From Litorivicinus sp965656605 (lineage in GTDB: Bacteria; Pseudomonadota; Gammaproteobacteria; Pseudomonadales; Litorivicinaceae), in NCBI GenBank assembly GCA_965656605.1, contig CBFHLC010000022.1, forward strand, positions 1 through 31,990: a DNA stretch of 31,990 nt, read 5' to 3'. Both the position numbers and the translations under genes were made by a program. This document shows, piece after piece, positions 16,683 through 25,400 of this stretch (positions are counted from its first letter, which is position 1; each line of letters begins with the position of its first letter). The notes beneath the pieces were generated by a model. It had not been told where the DNA came from, made no database searches, and saw only the letters and a program-made list of their open reading frames with translations.

Positions 16683-17945
16683 ATGAACCTGTCCGAACTA
16701 AAACTGATGCCCGTCCCCGCCCTGCTCAAGATCGCAGAGAGCATGGGATTGGACAATCAGGCCCGCTCTCGCAAGCAAGACGTCATCTTTAACATCCTGA
16801 AAAAACACGCAAAATCTGGTGAAGACATCTACGGCGATGGCGTCCTAGAAGTCCTATCCGACGGCTTTGGCTTTTTGCGTAGTGCCAACTCCAACTTCAT
16901 GGCCGGACCGGACGACATCTACGTCAGCCCTAGCCAGATTCGACGTTTTAACCTGCGTAAGGGCGACAGCATCAGCGGCAAGATCCGCGCGCCCAAGGAC
17001 AACGAGCGTTATTTTGCGATGTTGAAAGTTGACGAGATCAACTTCGACAAACCCGAAAACGCCAAAAACAAAGTTCTGTTTGAAAACTTAACGCCGCTGT
17101 TCCCCCAAGACCGCTTGGTCATGGAGATCGGTAACGGCTCGACCGAAGATTTGACCGCTCGCGTCATCGACTTGACCAGCCCCATGGGTAAAGGCCAGCG
17201 TGCCCTGATCGTATCGCCGCCCAAGGCCGGTAAGACGTTGATGCTGCAGAACGTGGCCAACTCAATCACACGTAACAACCCCGAGGCCCACCTGATCGTT
17301 CTGCTGATCGATGAGCGCCCTGAGGAAGTCACCGAAATGAAGCGCACCGTGCGCGGCGAAGTGGTCGCGTCGACCTTTGACGAGCCACCGGCACGGCACG
17401 TACAGGTTGCCGAGATGGTAATTGAGAAAGCCAAGCGCCTGACCGAGCACAAAAAAGACGTGATCATTCTGCTCGACTCGATTACCCGTCTGGCGCGTGC
17501 GTACAACACCGTACAGCCCAGCTCGGGCAAAGTCCTGACCGGTGGTGTCGATGCCAACGCTCTGGAAAAGCCCAAGCGCTTCTTTGGTGCGGCCCGTAAC
17601 ATCGAAGAGGGCGGCAGCCTGACCATCATCGCAACGGCCTTGGTCGATACTGGCTCGAAGATGGACGAAGTGATCTTTGAAGAATTTAAAGGCACCGGTA
17701 ACTGTGAAGTTCACTTGGATCGCCGCATGGCCGAGAAGCGCGTCTTCCCCGCCCTAAACATCCGTAAGTCCGGTACTCGCCGCGAAGATTTGCTGACCAC
17801 CGAAGAAGAGCTGCAGCGCATGTGGATTCTGCGCAAGCTGCTGGATCCGATGGAAGATATCCAAGCGATTGAGTTCATCGTCAGCAAGATGAAAGACTTC
17901 AAAACCAACGAAGAATTCTTCCAGAGCATGAAGCGCGTAAAATAG
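16683..17945 (+). CDS. rho: Transcription termination factor Rho
   Basis: Rho is a hexameric RNA-dependent ATPase that ends transcription of untranslated RNA. The 420-residue product begins MNLSELKLMP and has the cold-shock-like RNA-binding domain (YGDGVLEVLSDGFGFLR, about residues 50-66). The P-loop PPKAGKT is at 179-185, with Walker B VIILLDSITRLARAYN and the secondary RNA-binding Q/R-loop region GGVDANALEKPKRFFGAARN. Length matches the E. coli protein and no insertion domain is present. The stop lies one base before the ubiD start, so the two are cotranscribed. Confidence 0.98.
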   Translation: MNLSELKLMPVPALLKIAESMGLDNQARSRKQDVIFNILKKHAKSGEDIYGDGVLEVLSDGFGFLRSANSNFMAGPDDIYVSPSQIRRFNLRKGDSISGKIRAPKDNERYFAMLKVDEINFDKPENAKNKVLFENLTPLFPQDRLVMEIGNGSTEDLTARVIDLTSPMGKGQRALIVSPPKAGKTLMLQNVANSITRNNPEAHLIVLLIDERPEEVTEMKRTVRGEVVASTFDEPPARHVQVAEMVIEKAKRLTEHKKDVIILLDSITRLARAYNTVQPSSGKVLTGGVDANALEKPKRFFGAARNIEEGGSLTIIATALVDTGSKMDEVIFEEFKGTGNCEVHLDRRMAEKRVFPALNIRKSGTRREDLLTTEEELQRMWILRKLLDPMEDIQAIEFIVSKMKDFKTNEEFFQSMKRVK

Positions 17946-17946
17946 T

Positions 17947-19407
17947 ATGAAATACAAGGATCTGAGGGACTTCATAGCGCAACTGGAAGCGCAGGGGGAG
18001 CTCAAACGGATATCGCATCCGGTTGATCCGAATCTACAAATGACGGAGATCGCGGACCGGGTGCTACGCGCCGAGGGTCCCGCTCTGCTGTTTGAAAATC
18101 CCATTGGCTATGACATGCCAGTCCTGGCTAACCTATTCGGCACACCCCGCCGAGTCGCCTTAGGCATGGGCCAAGAAGACGTCAGCGCCCTGCGCGATTT
18201 GGGCGAGCTGCTGGCCTTTTTAAAAGAGCCCAAGCCACCCAAGGGCTTCAAAGAATTACTGGATAACCTCCCGACCTGGAAAAAGGTGCTGGACATGGGA
18301 CCCAAGGTCCTACGCAAAGCCCCCTGCCAGGACGTCGTGCTGACCGGCGATCAAGTCGATCTGTCCAAAATTCCCGTGCAGACCTGCTGGCCTGGCGATG
18401 CCGGCCCCTTGGTCACCTGGCCGTTGGTGATTACTCAAAACGCCGAGGGTCGCGTCAATCTGGGTATCTACCGCCAACAGGTGATTGGCAAAAACCGTTT
18501 GATCATGCGCTGGTTAGGTCACCGCGGCGGCGCCTTGGATTTCCAAGCCTTCCAAAAAGAAAACCCCGGCCAGCCCTTCCCCGTGGCTGTGGCATTGGGC
18601 GCCGATCCCGCGACCATTTTAGGGGCGGTCACACCGGTTCCCGATACGCTGTCTGAATACGCCTTTGCGGGTTTGTTGCGCGGCTCGCGTACCGAGTTGG
18701 TCAAATGCCAAAGCGTGCCGTTACAGGTGCCTGCCAGTGCCGAGATCGTGCTGGAAGGTTATCTGTATCCGGACGACATGGCGCCCGAGGGCCCCTTTGG
18801 TGATCACACGGGCTATTACAACGAAGTGGACGAGTTCCCGGTCTTTACGGTCGAGCGCATCACCCACCGCAAAGATCCGATTTATCACTCGACCTACACC
18901 GGACGTCCGCCAGATGAGCCTGCGATTCTGGGCGTGGCCCTGAACGAAGTGTTCGTGCCGCTGCTGATCAAACAGTTCCCCGAGATTGTCGACTTTTACC
19001 TGCCGCCCGAGGGCTGCTCGTACCGTCTAGCGGTCGTGACGATCAAGAAGCAATACCCCGGCCACGCCAAGCGCGTGATGATGGGGGTCTGGTCATTCCT
19101 GCGCCAGTTCATGTATACCAAGTTCGTGATCATCTGCGACGACGATATCAACGCGCGGGACTGGAAGGACGTGATCTGGGCGATTACCACACGCTCGGAT
19201 GCCAGCCGTGACCTGACCATCGTTGATAACACGCCGATCGACTACCTAGATTTCGCCAGCCCCGTGGCGGGATTAGGCGGAAAGCTCGGAATCGACGCCA
19301 CCAACAAATGGCCGGGTGAAACCGACCGTGAATGGGGCGAACCCATTGTGATGAGCGACAAGGTCAAAGGCCAAGTCGACGACATGTGGGACGACTTGGG
19401 CCTGTAG
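17947..19407 (+). CDS. ubiD: 4-hydroxy-3-polyprenylbenzoate decarboxylase UbiD
   Basis: UbiD is the prenylated-FMN-dependent decarboxylase of ubiquinone synthesis, acting on 3-polyprenyl-4-hydroxybenzoate. The 486-residue product is very similar to E. coli UbiD. Seen are NLGIYRQQVIGKNRLIMRW (cofactor/metal region), EGPFGDHTGYYNEVDEFPV (catalytic Glu region), STYTGRPPDEP and FLRQFMYTKFVIICDDD. It depends on a flavin prenyltransferase (UbiX) not encoded here. The ATG follows the rho stop by one base, suggesting translational coupling. Confidence 0.97.
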   Translation: MKYKDLRDFIAQLEAQGELKRISHPVDPNLQMTEIADRVLRAEGPALLFENPIGYDMPVLANLFGTPRRVALGMGQEDVSALRDLGELLAFLKEPKPPKGFKELLDNLPTWKKVLDMGPKVLRKAPCQDVVLTGDQVDLSKIPVQTCWPGDAGPLVTWPLVITQNAEGRVNLGIYRQQVIGKNRLIMRWLGHRGGALDFQAFQKENPGQPFPVAVALGADPATILGAVTPVPDTLSEYAFAGLLRGSRTELVKCQSVPLQVPASAEIVLEGYLYPDDMAPEGPFGDHTGYYNEVDEFPVFTVERITHRKDPIYHSTYTGRPPDEPAILGVALNEVFVPLLIKQFPEIVDFYLPPEGCSYRLAVVTIKKQYPGHAKRVMMGVWSFLRQFMYTKFVIICDDDINARDWKDVIWAITTRSDASRDLTIVDNTPIDYLDFASPVAGLGGKLGIDATNKWPGETDREWGEPIVMSDKVKGQVDDMWDDLGL

Positions 19408-19733
19408 CCGCCGCTCTTGGCGCGCTGGCCGTAGCGATGGGTGCCTTTGGTGCCCATGCGTTGCAGCCTTACTTCACCACCGACCAAATCGATACCTGGA
19501 ACACCGCCAGCCACTACCTAATTATTCATGTGCTGGCGGCTTTGCTGTGCGTGGCGTTAAGTGCGTCTCGGGTTGGCTGGGGCTTTGTGCTGGGCGCGAT
19601 TTTGTTTTCTGGATCCCTGTATGGGTATCTGCTGAGTGGGCTGCGCCCCCTGGTATTTGTAACGCCACTAGGCGGGGTTGTGATGGTGTTGAGTTGGTTG
19701 TGGCTGGGAGTGACACTGTGGAAAAAAGACTAA
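19386..19733 (+). CDS. DUF423 family small membrane protein
   Basis: This is a four-helix inner-membrane protein of unknown function. The core ALGALAVAMGAFGAHAL and SGSLYGYLLSG are diagnostic of DUF423 (E. coli YgdD relatives). I place the start at GTG 19386, 22 bases inside ubiD, giving 115 residues, close to the family's usual 120. The frame is open to an ATG at 19332, but the added residues are charged and not family-like. It overlaps its downstream neighbour by 16 bases, so it is part of a coupled rho-ubiD-DUF423-cytochrome string. Confidence 0.85.
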   Translation: MGRLGPVAAALGALAVAMGAFGAHALQPYFTTDQIDTWNTASHYLIIHVLAALLCVALSASRVGWGFVLGAILFSGSLYGYLLSGLRPLVFVTPLGGVVMVLSWLWLGVTLWKKD

Positions 19734-20140
19734 TTGGAATGGGCTTGTGTGCTCTGGCACTCAGCGGAGCGGTGTTCGCCCACAGCGGCGCGACAGGCAT
19801 CGTCAAAGAGCGGATGGATCGCTTTAAAGAGTCCAAGCAAAGTATCAGAGCACTGCGCGGAGCGATTCGGGATGGTGATTCAGCAACGATCGATCGATTG
19901 ACTGGTGAGCTCGCGAAATGGGCAGCCGAGATTCCAGACGCCTTCCCCGCCAACTCGAACCCACCACCCAGCGAGGCACGGGATCGTATTTGGGAGGACT
20001 GGCAAGGCTTTGTCGATGCGAGTACTGAATTTGAAGCGGCTGCGCTGCGGTTACAAAATGCCGGGCTCAGCGAGCAGGCAGGCGCGCTTAAAGCATTGGG
20101 AGCCAGCTGCAAAGCGTGCCATCAGGACTACCGCCAATAA
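19718..20140 (+). CDS. Cytochrome c'-like periplasmic c-type cytochrome
   Basis: This is a small class II cytochrome, a periplasmic four-helix-bundle heme protein whose members bind NO or transfer electrons. The 140-residue product starts at GTG 19718, which has GGGAG 7 bases upstream and yields a signal peptide (hydrophobic residues 5-20, cleavage near VFAHS). The heme-binding motif CKACH (131-135) lies at the extreme C-terminus, as expected for cytochrome c'. An upstream open frame to 19547 lies inside DUF423 and is rejected. Its role here is unknown. Confidence 0.88.
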   Translation: MEKRLIGMGLCALALSGAVFAHSGATGIVKERMDRFKESKQSIRALRGAIRDGDSATIDRLTGELAKWAAEIPDAFPANSNPPPSEARDRIWEDWQGFVDASTEFEAAALRLQNAGLSEQAGALKALGASCKACHQDYRQ

Positions 20141-20180
20141 ACGGGTGCCCTCAAGGGTTTTCGTTTGCCATTTGTGTGGG

Positions 20181-20197
20181 TATACTTCGCGCCCTCA
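20181..20197 (+). promoter_or_regulatory. tRNA-Ser promoter -10 and GC-rich discriminator
   Basis: TATACT at 20181-20186 matches five of six consensus -10 bases. It is followed by GCGCCC, a GC-rich discriminator typical of stringently controlled stable-RNA promoters, and the tRNA starts at 20198. The -35 at the proper spacing (TTTTCG) is poor. Confidence 0.45.
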
Positions 20198-20287
20198 GGA
20201 GAAGTGGGTGAGTGGCTGAAACCACACCCCTGCTAAGGGTGCATGCTGTAACAGGCATCGAGGGTTCGAATCCCTCCTTCTCCGCCA
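20198..20287 (+). tRNA. serX: tRNA-Ser (anticodon GCT)
   Basis: This is a 90-base type II tRNA with encoded CCA. The acceptor stem GGAGAAG pairs with CTTCTCC, G is the discriminator base, and the T-arm is GAGGG-TTCGAAT-CCCTC. The anticodon arm CACCC-CTGCTAA-GGGTG gives anticodon GCT at 20232-20234, reading AGC and AGU. A long variable arm fits serine. An integrase gene in the same orientation follows, so the 3' end is the probable attachment site of an island. Confidence 0.96.
20264..20287 (+). other. Presumed attL (3' end of tRNA-Ser)
   Basis: P4-type integrases next to a tRNA normally recombine within its T-arm/acceptor 3' end, which the island restores on insertion. The integrase lies directly downstream, so this segment is the likely left attachment core. 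I did not find a second copy of it further right in the window. Confidence 0.5.
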
Positions 20288-20295
20288 TCTTACTG

Positions 20296-20322
20296 TTTCA
20301 AGCACATTCAGATGCTTTGAAA
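20296..20322 (+). repeat. Imperfect hairpin after tRNA-Ser
   Basis: TTTCAAGCA (20296-20304) is complementary to TGCTTTGAAA (20313-20322) with one bulged base. No T-run follows. It may help end the tRNA transcript or belong to the recombination region. Confidence 0.35.
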
Positions 20323-20352
20323 ATTTATCAAAATGGCCCCTAAAACCCAGTC

Positions 20353-20502
20353 CCGACAAGGGATTGGGTGGTCATCGTGTGTCAATCAGTTTCATTCTTC
20401 ACCAAGCGTATTCACAGCAGCGTGGTGGGGAATGTGGTGGGTACGTTCCGACCAAGGGACGAGGTTTGGTTCCGTCTTCTTCATACAAGCTTCCGACAAG
20501 GA
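20353..20502 (+). repeat. Three CCGACAAGGGA-like direct repeats before the integrase
   Basis: Copies at 20353-20363 (CCGACAAGGGA), 20448-20459 (CCGACCAAGGGA) and 20493-20502 (CCGACAAGGA) lie in the same orientation between the tRNA and the integrase start. The third overlaps the integrase ribosome-binding site. Their placement suits integrase arm-type or excisionase sites, but this is inferred. Confidence 0.4.
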
Positions 20503-20509
20503 GTTTGAA

Positions 20510-21685
20510 ATGAACCAATTGAAACCCGCTGCACTCCGTCACTTGCCCAACGGCAGCCATGGCGACGGGAACAATCTGTACCTGCAGGTGAAAAACCAAA
20601 GCCGAACTTGGATCTATCGTTTTAAGTTGGGCGGAAAACGACCAGAGCTCAGTCTGGGAGCATTCCCTGCGACTAGCCTGGCCGACGCCCGAGGCTACGC
20701 GCTGGAACTGGCCAAGTTGATTGCCAAAGGAGTCGATCCTAAAAGCGCTCGTGACAGCCTGCTTAATCGCGTGAGCGAGCCGAAAACGCTGAGAGAGTGC
20801 TCTGCTTCCTACATCAAGATGCGCGGGCCAGAGTGGACCAATGCGAAGCACGCCAACCAATGGCAAAACACCTTAGACACTTATGTCCACGGACGCATTG
20901 GGCAGATTCCCGTTCATCAGATCACCACCCAGCATATCTACGACTGCCTAGAGCCGATTTGGATCACAAAGACCGAAACAGCCACCCGAGTCCGGCAGCG
21001 CGTCGAGCGAGTTTTGGCTTGGGCCAAGAAGCAGGGATACCGCGAGGGCGATAATCCTGCGACCTGGAAAGATAATCTGGATCTGCATTTGGCGAGCCCC
21101 ACCAAAATCCACAAGGTTGAGCACTTCCCCTCCCTGCCATGGCAGCACGTTCCGCTATTCATTAGCGACATACGAGCCCGCCGGGGCGTCATCTGCCGCG
21201 CCATGGAGTTCCTGATCCTGACCGCCTCACGATTCGAGATGGTTCAGGGTGCCAAATGGTCAGAATTCGATCTGGATGCCATGGTTTGGACTGTCCCTGC
21301 CTCTAGAACCAAGCGGGATGTTCTTCATGAGGTGCCACTAACCCAGCGGTGTGTCGAATTACTGGAAGCTCAACGAGCTGTGCGTGTCTCGGACTACGTA
21401 TTCAACGGCCAAAAAACGGGAAAGCCCGTGGCGACCTTTAAGCCGGCCATCACCAAGTCAAAAACCAAGTGGTGCGATCCGCAGGGGCGGCCAATCACCA
21501 CACATGGGTTCCGATCCAGTTTTCGCGTGTGGGTCGCCGAGCAAACCCAGTTTTCAGGGGAGTTGGCCGAGCATCAGCTGCATCACGTTGTCGGCAGCAA
21601 GGTCGAGCAGTCGTATCAGCGCAGTACGTTGGTTGAGAAAAGGCGAGCTTTGATGGCTGAGTGGGAGGCATATCTCACGGTGTGA
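20510..21685 (+). CDS. int: P4-type tyrosine recombinase (island integrase)
   Basis: This site-specific recombinase inserts or excises a genomic island at a tRNA gene. From the ATG at 20510 (AAGGAG 7 bases upstream) the product has 391 residues. The N-terminal arm-binding DUF4102-like domain shows GDGNNLYLQVKNQSRTWIYRF and LSLGAFPATSLADAR. The core-binding domain spans about 95-190. The catalytic domain has Arg241 (TASRFE), Lys268, His332-x-x-Arg335 (HGFR), His359 and the nucleophile Tyr369. All catalytic residues are present, so it may be active. The longer frame from 20333 has no family-like N-terminus and is rejected. Confidence 0.93.
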   Translation: MNQLKPAALRHLPNGSHGDGNNLYLQVKNQSRTWIYRFKLGGKRPELSLGAFPATSLADARGYALELAKLIAKGVDPKSARDSLLNRVSEPKTLRECSASYIKMRGPEWTNAKHANQWQNTLDTYVHGRIGQIPVHQITTQHIYDCLEPIWITKTETATRVRQRVERVLAWAKKQGYREGDNPATWKDNLDLHLASPTKIHKVEHFPSLPWQHVPLFISDIRARRGVICRAMEFLILTASRFEMVQGAKWSEFDLDAMVWTVPASRTKRDVLHEVPLTQRCVELLEAQRAVRVSDYVFNGQKTGKPVATFKPAITKSKTKWCDPQGRPITTHGFRSSFRVWVAEQTQFSGELAEHQLHHVVGSKVEQSYQRSTLVEKRRALMAEWEAYLTV

Positions 21686-21714
21686 GATTTAGCTGCGACA
21701 CCAAACGTAAGTAA

Positions 21715-21967
21715 TGACCCACCGGTTTCTGCACACCTAAGCGGCTAATTCGAATGCCTGTTTTGGCGTTCTCATGTTCAAAGCTAGGTGTGGTCTCTGG
21801 GTGTTATACCAAGTCACACATTGGCCGATTGTGGTCTGTGCCTCCTCGAAGTTTTTAAAGTTGTGGAGCCAGATGCATTGCTCCTTAGTGGTTCTAAATA
21901 ATCGCTCAATCATGCCGCTCTGCTGTGGGGTGTGCAGCGTGCCGCCGCGATGGCTGATAAAGGCAGC
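21715..21967 (-). mobile_element. IS3-family insertion sequence remnant (3' end)
   Basis: Only the distal end of an IS3-type element remains. TGACCCACCGG at 21715 looks like its terminal inverted repeat, ending TG...CA as in this family. The transposase tail reads inward from there. The other IS end, orfA and most of orfB are missing. The break at about 21967 marks a deletion or rearrangement next to the truncated exoprotein gene. Confidence 0.75.
21737..21967 (-). pseudogene. IS3-family transposase OrfB, C-terminal fragment
   Basis: Read on the minus strand, 21967-21737 encodes about 76 residues ending in TAG. The stretch includes SGMIERLFRTTKEQC, carrying the last Glu region of the DDE catalytic triad, then TWYNTQRPHLALNMRTP, the classic integrase-core tail of IS3-family transposases. 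An in-frame TAA at 21968-21970 lies just upstream, and the first two catalytic Asp residues are absent. It cannot be an active transposase. Confidence 0.85.
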
Positions 21968-22470
21968 TTAGGCTCTATGAATCAGTCCCGTTAAAAATGG
22001 TGGGATTAAAAAAATCGATTCGTGCTCACGATGGCAAACCACCAGAGATTATGCGCGCTCTCGGCCCAGACTTTTTGCCGCAGTGTTTTTCAACCGCTTT
22101 AATCGCCTGATCCCGAGTTAGCCCATGAGTGATTGCAAGATGGACAAGCTGGTCAAAATTTTCCCCCACCTTTTTAGCTTCAAGCAAGCTCCGCTTAACT
22201 AACTCTTTATTCTTTAATTTCTTACTCTGCATACTGTCAAGTCACGTAATACTGTGGCGTCCAAAAGCAATAATACAAAAACCATAGGCTATGCGAGTCA
22301 CCTGCCGCCTAGTTCAAAAGCCACCGTGATGCCAAAACGTTTCAGCACTGTAAAAATCTAATCCGAGACCAACCAGCCGATCAAGAACTTGCTACGTTCC
22401 ATAAGTCCACTGCTCCCAAAAACCCGCTTCGACCATCTGAATTACTCAAAAATCGCCAGAACCTTAACTG
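21968..22470. other. Low-coding junction between IS remnant and exoprotein gene
   Basis: About 500 bases hold only one small doubtful ORF on the minus strand and short open frames. I see no terminator, RNA gene or TPS-domain coding. All three plus-strand frames are interrupted just before the exoprotein frame, which has an in-frame TAA at 22465-22467. The stretch looks like decayed or recombined sequence. Confidence 0.5.
22026..22232 (-). CDS. Small hypothetical protein
   Basis: A 68-residue basic protein with ATG at 22232. It is rich in Lys in the first 20 residues, followed by a helix-like segment (FDQLVHLAITHGLTRDQAIKAVEKH) reminiscent of short helical bundle or UBA-like folds. I do not recognise the family. 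No good ribosome-binding site is visible and it lies in a degraded junction, so it may not be expressed. Confidence 0.35.
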   Translation of the reverse strand: MQSKKLKNKELVKRSLLEAKKVGENFDQLVHLAITHGLTRDQAIKAVEKHCGKKSGPRARIISGGLPS

Positions 22471-25400
22471 TTGTTTGGTTTGGTCCCGTCGCAAATGAAC
22501 ACTCCTCCGGCCAGCACACATTCAGAAGCATTGTTTGTCAGCGCCGCGGGCGGTCTTTTCGCGAATGACGTGACCGTTGATAGTGCCAGCTCAAACCAAT
22601 CAGCAAGCCTGTATGTCTTTGGTGAAATTGCAGCCAATGCGGGTGACGTGGTGCTGGATGCGGATGGTGTGGTCAGCCTGCAGGGGCGAATTTCGGCCAG
22701 CAACGATGTGGCGGTCGAGACCACCGCTGATGGCAACATGGCAAACCCCAGTGCTGCGGATCTGCAGTTCTTTAACGGGGCCCTTACCGCCGGTAATGAC
22801 TTAACCCTAAATGCGCGCAGCGGCTCTATAGCCACGATTGGTGGTCAGCTGTATAGCTTTGACAACCTAGCTTTTAACTCATTGAGCTACATCGACAGCG
22901 CCAGCTCGGTCGCTGCGGAATTTAATAACTCGCGATACGCCAAGAACGATCTATCGCTGAACATTGCACAAAGCGCCAACCTGACCGGGACCACCTGGAA
23001 AGCCAGTGATCTATCAATTTCCGGCACCTCATTGGCCATCACCACCGGCGCTGGCGTCGTGATGAATGCGGCTGACACCTTCGACATCGCGGCACAATCC
23101 CTTGAAAACAGCGGAACTTTGGCATCAGACGATGCGTCTGACTTCGCACTTAGCAGCAGCGTGACCAACCACACGACCGGCATCATTCAGTCCAACCAAT
23201 CCAGCGTTTTAAGTACCCCGACGCTCACAAACTACGGAAGCTGGATAACCAGCCAAACGGACACAGCCACGGGTGGCGCTACATGGCGCGTCACTACCCT
23301 CAATAACCAGCGCGGCGCGACCATTGCCTCGGCTGATACGTGGTCGTTGAACGACATGACTAACTCCGGCAATGGCAGTCTGACTAACCAAGGCACCATT
23401 GCCTCTGACGTCGCATTTAACGCCACGCTAGCCTCCGCCTCAAACCAAGGCTCATTAACGCTGTCGCTGCAAAATAGCAGCGCGACCAGCACCTGGGCAG
23501 TCGACTCACTGACTAACACGAGTGACGGAACTTTGTTCGCCGGTGGCAACTGGATCGCAAACAGCACCAGTAGCCGGGGAAGCTCACTAAGCCAAAGCGG
23601 AATCATGCAGGGCTATTCAGATCTATATTTAGGATTTGATGGTTTAAGCATCGCCAGCGACAAAAACATTTCAGGCGCGTTGGACGGCGCATCGACGTTT
23701 AGTCTGGACATTACCAATGCACAGACACTCCAAGCCCTGATATTTTCCGGTGCCGATCTGGTCGCCAGTTTCGATGGCGGCCTAGAAGTCAGCGATAGCG
23801 CTTCGATATCCGCCCTCAATGACGCGGATATCATTGCATCCGGCAGCGGCTCAGACATCCTCAACTACGGATTCCTGTACGCAGGAAATGATCTGGCGAT
23901 TAACGCAGCTGATCGCTTCGGCAACTTCACTCAAGTCAGCCTGTCCAACGGTCGCACCTTAGGCACGTCCTCAGTTAATGGCCGAACGTACCGCGAGCAA
24001 AACCAGACATTGCTGAGTAGCGCCGAGGTCCGCGCTGGCAACGATTTGGATATTACCGCAGGCAATTTGCTGGTTAACTCATCTGAGCTTCGCGCGTCAG
24101 CCGATCTTTCACTGACGGCACCCACAATATCCAACCAGCCTCAGCGAACCAGCAATGACGGCTTCTCTGTCGATCGCCCGCTGACCATGACCGTCGCCAA
24201 GAAGCTGAATTACTCACGCTCGCAATCGTCAAATCGTTACTACGATTTCCCCGACGACAAAGAAGACATCAAAATCACCCAGCGCTGGAACGAATTTAAC
24301 TATTACACCGATGGAGCTCCGGCCAAGGATCCGATGATTCTGGCCGGCAGCTACCAACTCAATGGTGCCACCATCACCAACTACGGCGGATTGATCGAAG
24401 CCACTGGCAGCGCTGGCAGCAATATTAACGCGACGACCTCGTTCACCAACGACTCGCTGGCGCTAATTCGCGAGGACTGGAAGTGGGTGCAAGAAAGAAA
24501 AATCCACTGGATCGCCGCGGGCCCCGCCAAATACAGCGATAGCACAACCGGCGCGTATCCTTCTGCGGGCGTACCGGCGCCTCTTGATGCAGGATCGGCG
24601 GTCGTAACAGCGGCCAATGCGCTCAACGTCACGGGCGAAGAGCTCCTCGTCGTCGGATCCTTTACCACCGACAGCAGTTCAAACAGCACGGGAAGCGTCA
24701 ACGCACTAAATCCCAACGGATTTAGCTTAAACGTCAGTTTACCCAGTAACCCAAACGGCTTTTTCGTTACGAACCGTGATCCCTCGGCGCTGTATCTGGT
24801 GGAGATGAATCCCAAGCTGCAGGCCGGCGTCTCGACGCTCGGATCGGACTACCTGCTCGAAAACCTTGGAGTAGACAACGACTCGACCCTAAAACGCCTG
24901 GGCAGCGCAAGCTATGAAGCCTATTTGGTCGAACAACAGCTGATTGAACAAACCGGTTCAGCGTTGCTAGACGGGTTTGATGACATGGCTGATGTGATGA
25001 GCCGCTTTTTTGATAATGCGGTGAATGCCTCTACAGATCTGGGCTTAGAAATAGGCACCGCGCCCACCGCAGAGCAACTCGCACAGCTAGATGCTCCGAT
25101 CGTGTGGATGGTCGAAACCGTGGTCGAGGGCATCACTGTGCTGGCCCCGCAGGTCTATCTTCCCGCGAGTACCCAACGACAAATTGCCGCGGTACTTTCT
25201 GGCAACGACTTGAACATTGACGTTGCCACACTGGATAACCTTGGTGGTGAGATTGCCGCTGATGAGAGCCTATCCATCACCGCAGAAGGCGATATCAACA
25301 ACATCTCGGGGACAATTCGAGGAGGTGACGTTTCGGTAACCTCGACCCAAGGCAGCATCAACAACGAAACCTTTAATCAATTTGCAGGTAACGAGCTGGT

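Noticed and set aside
22280..22400. Short minus-strand ORF (MERSKFLIGWLVSD) in the junction
   Set aside because: It has only 14 codons before a stop and no recognisable family; too weak to call.
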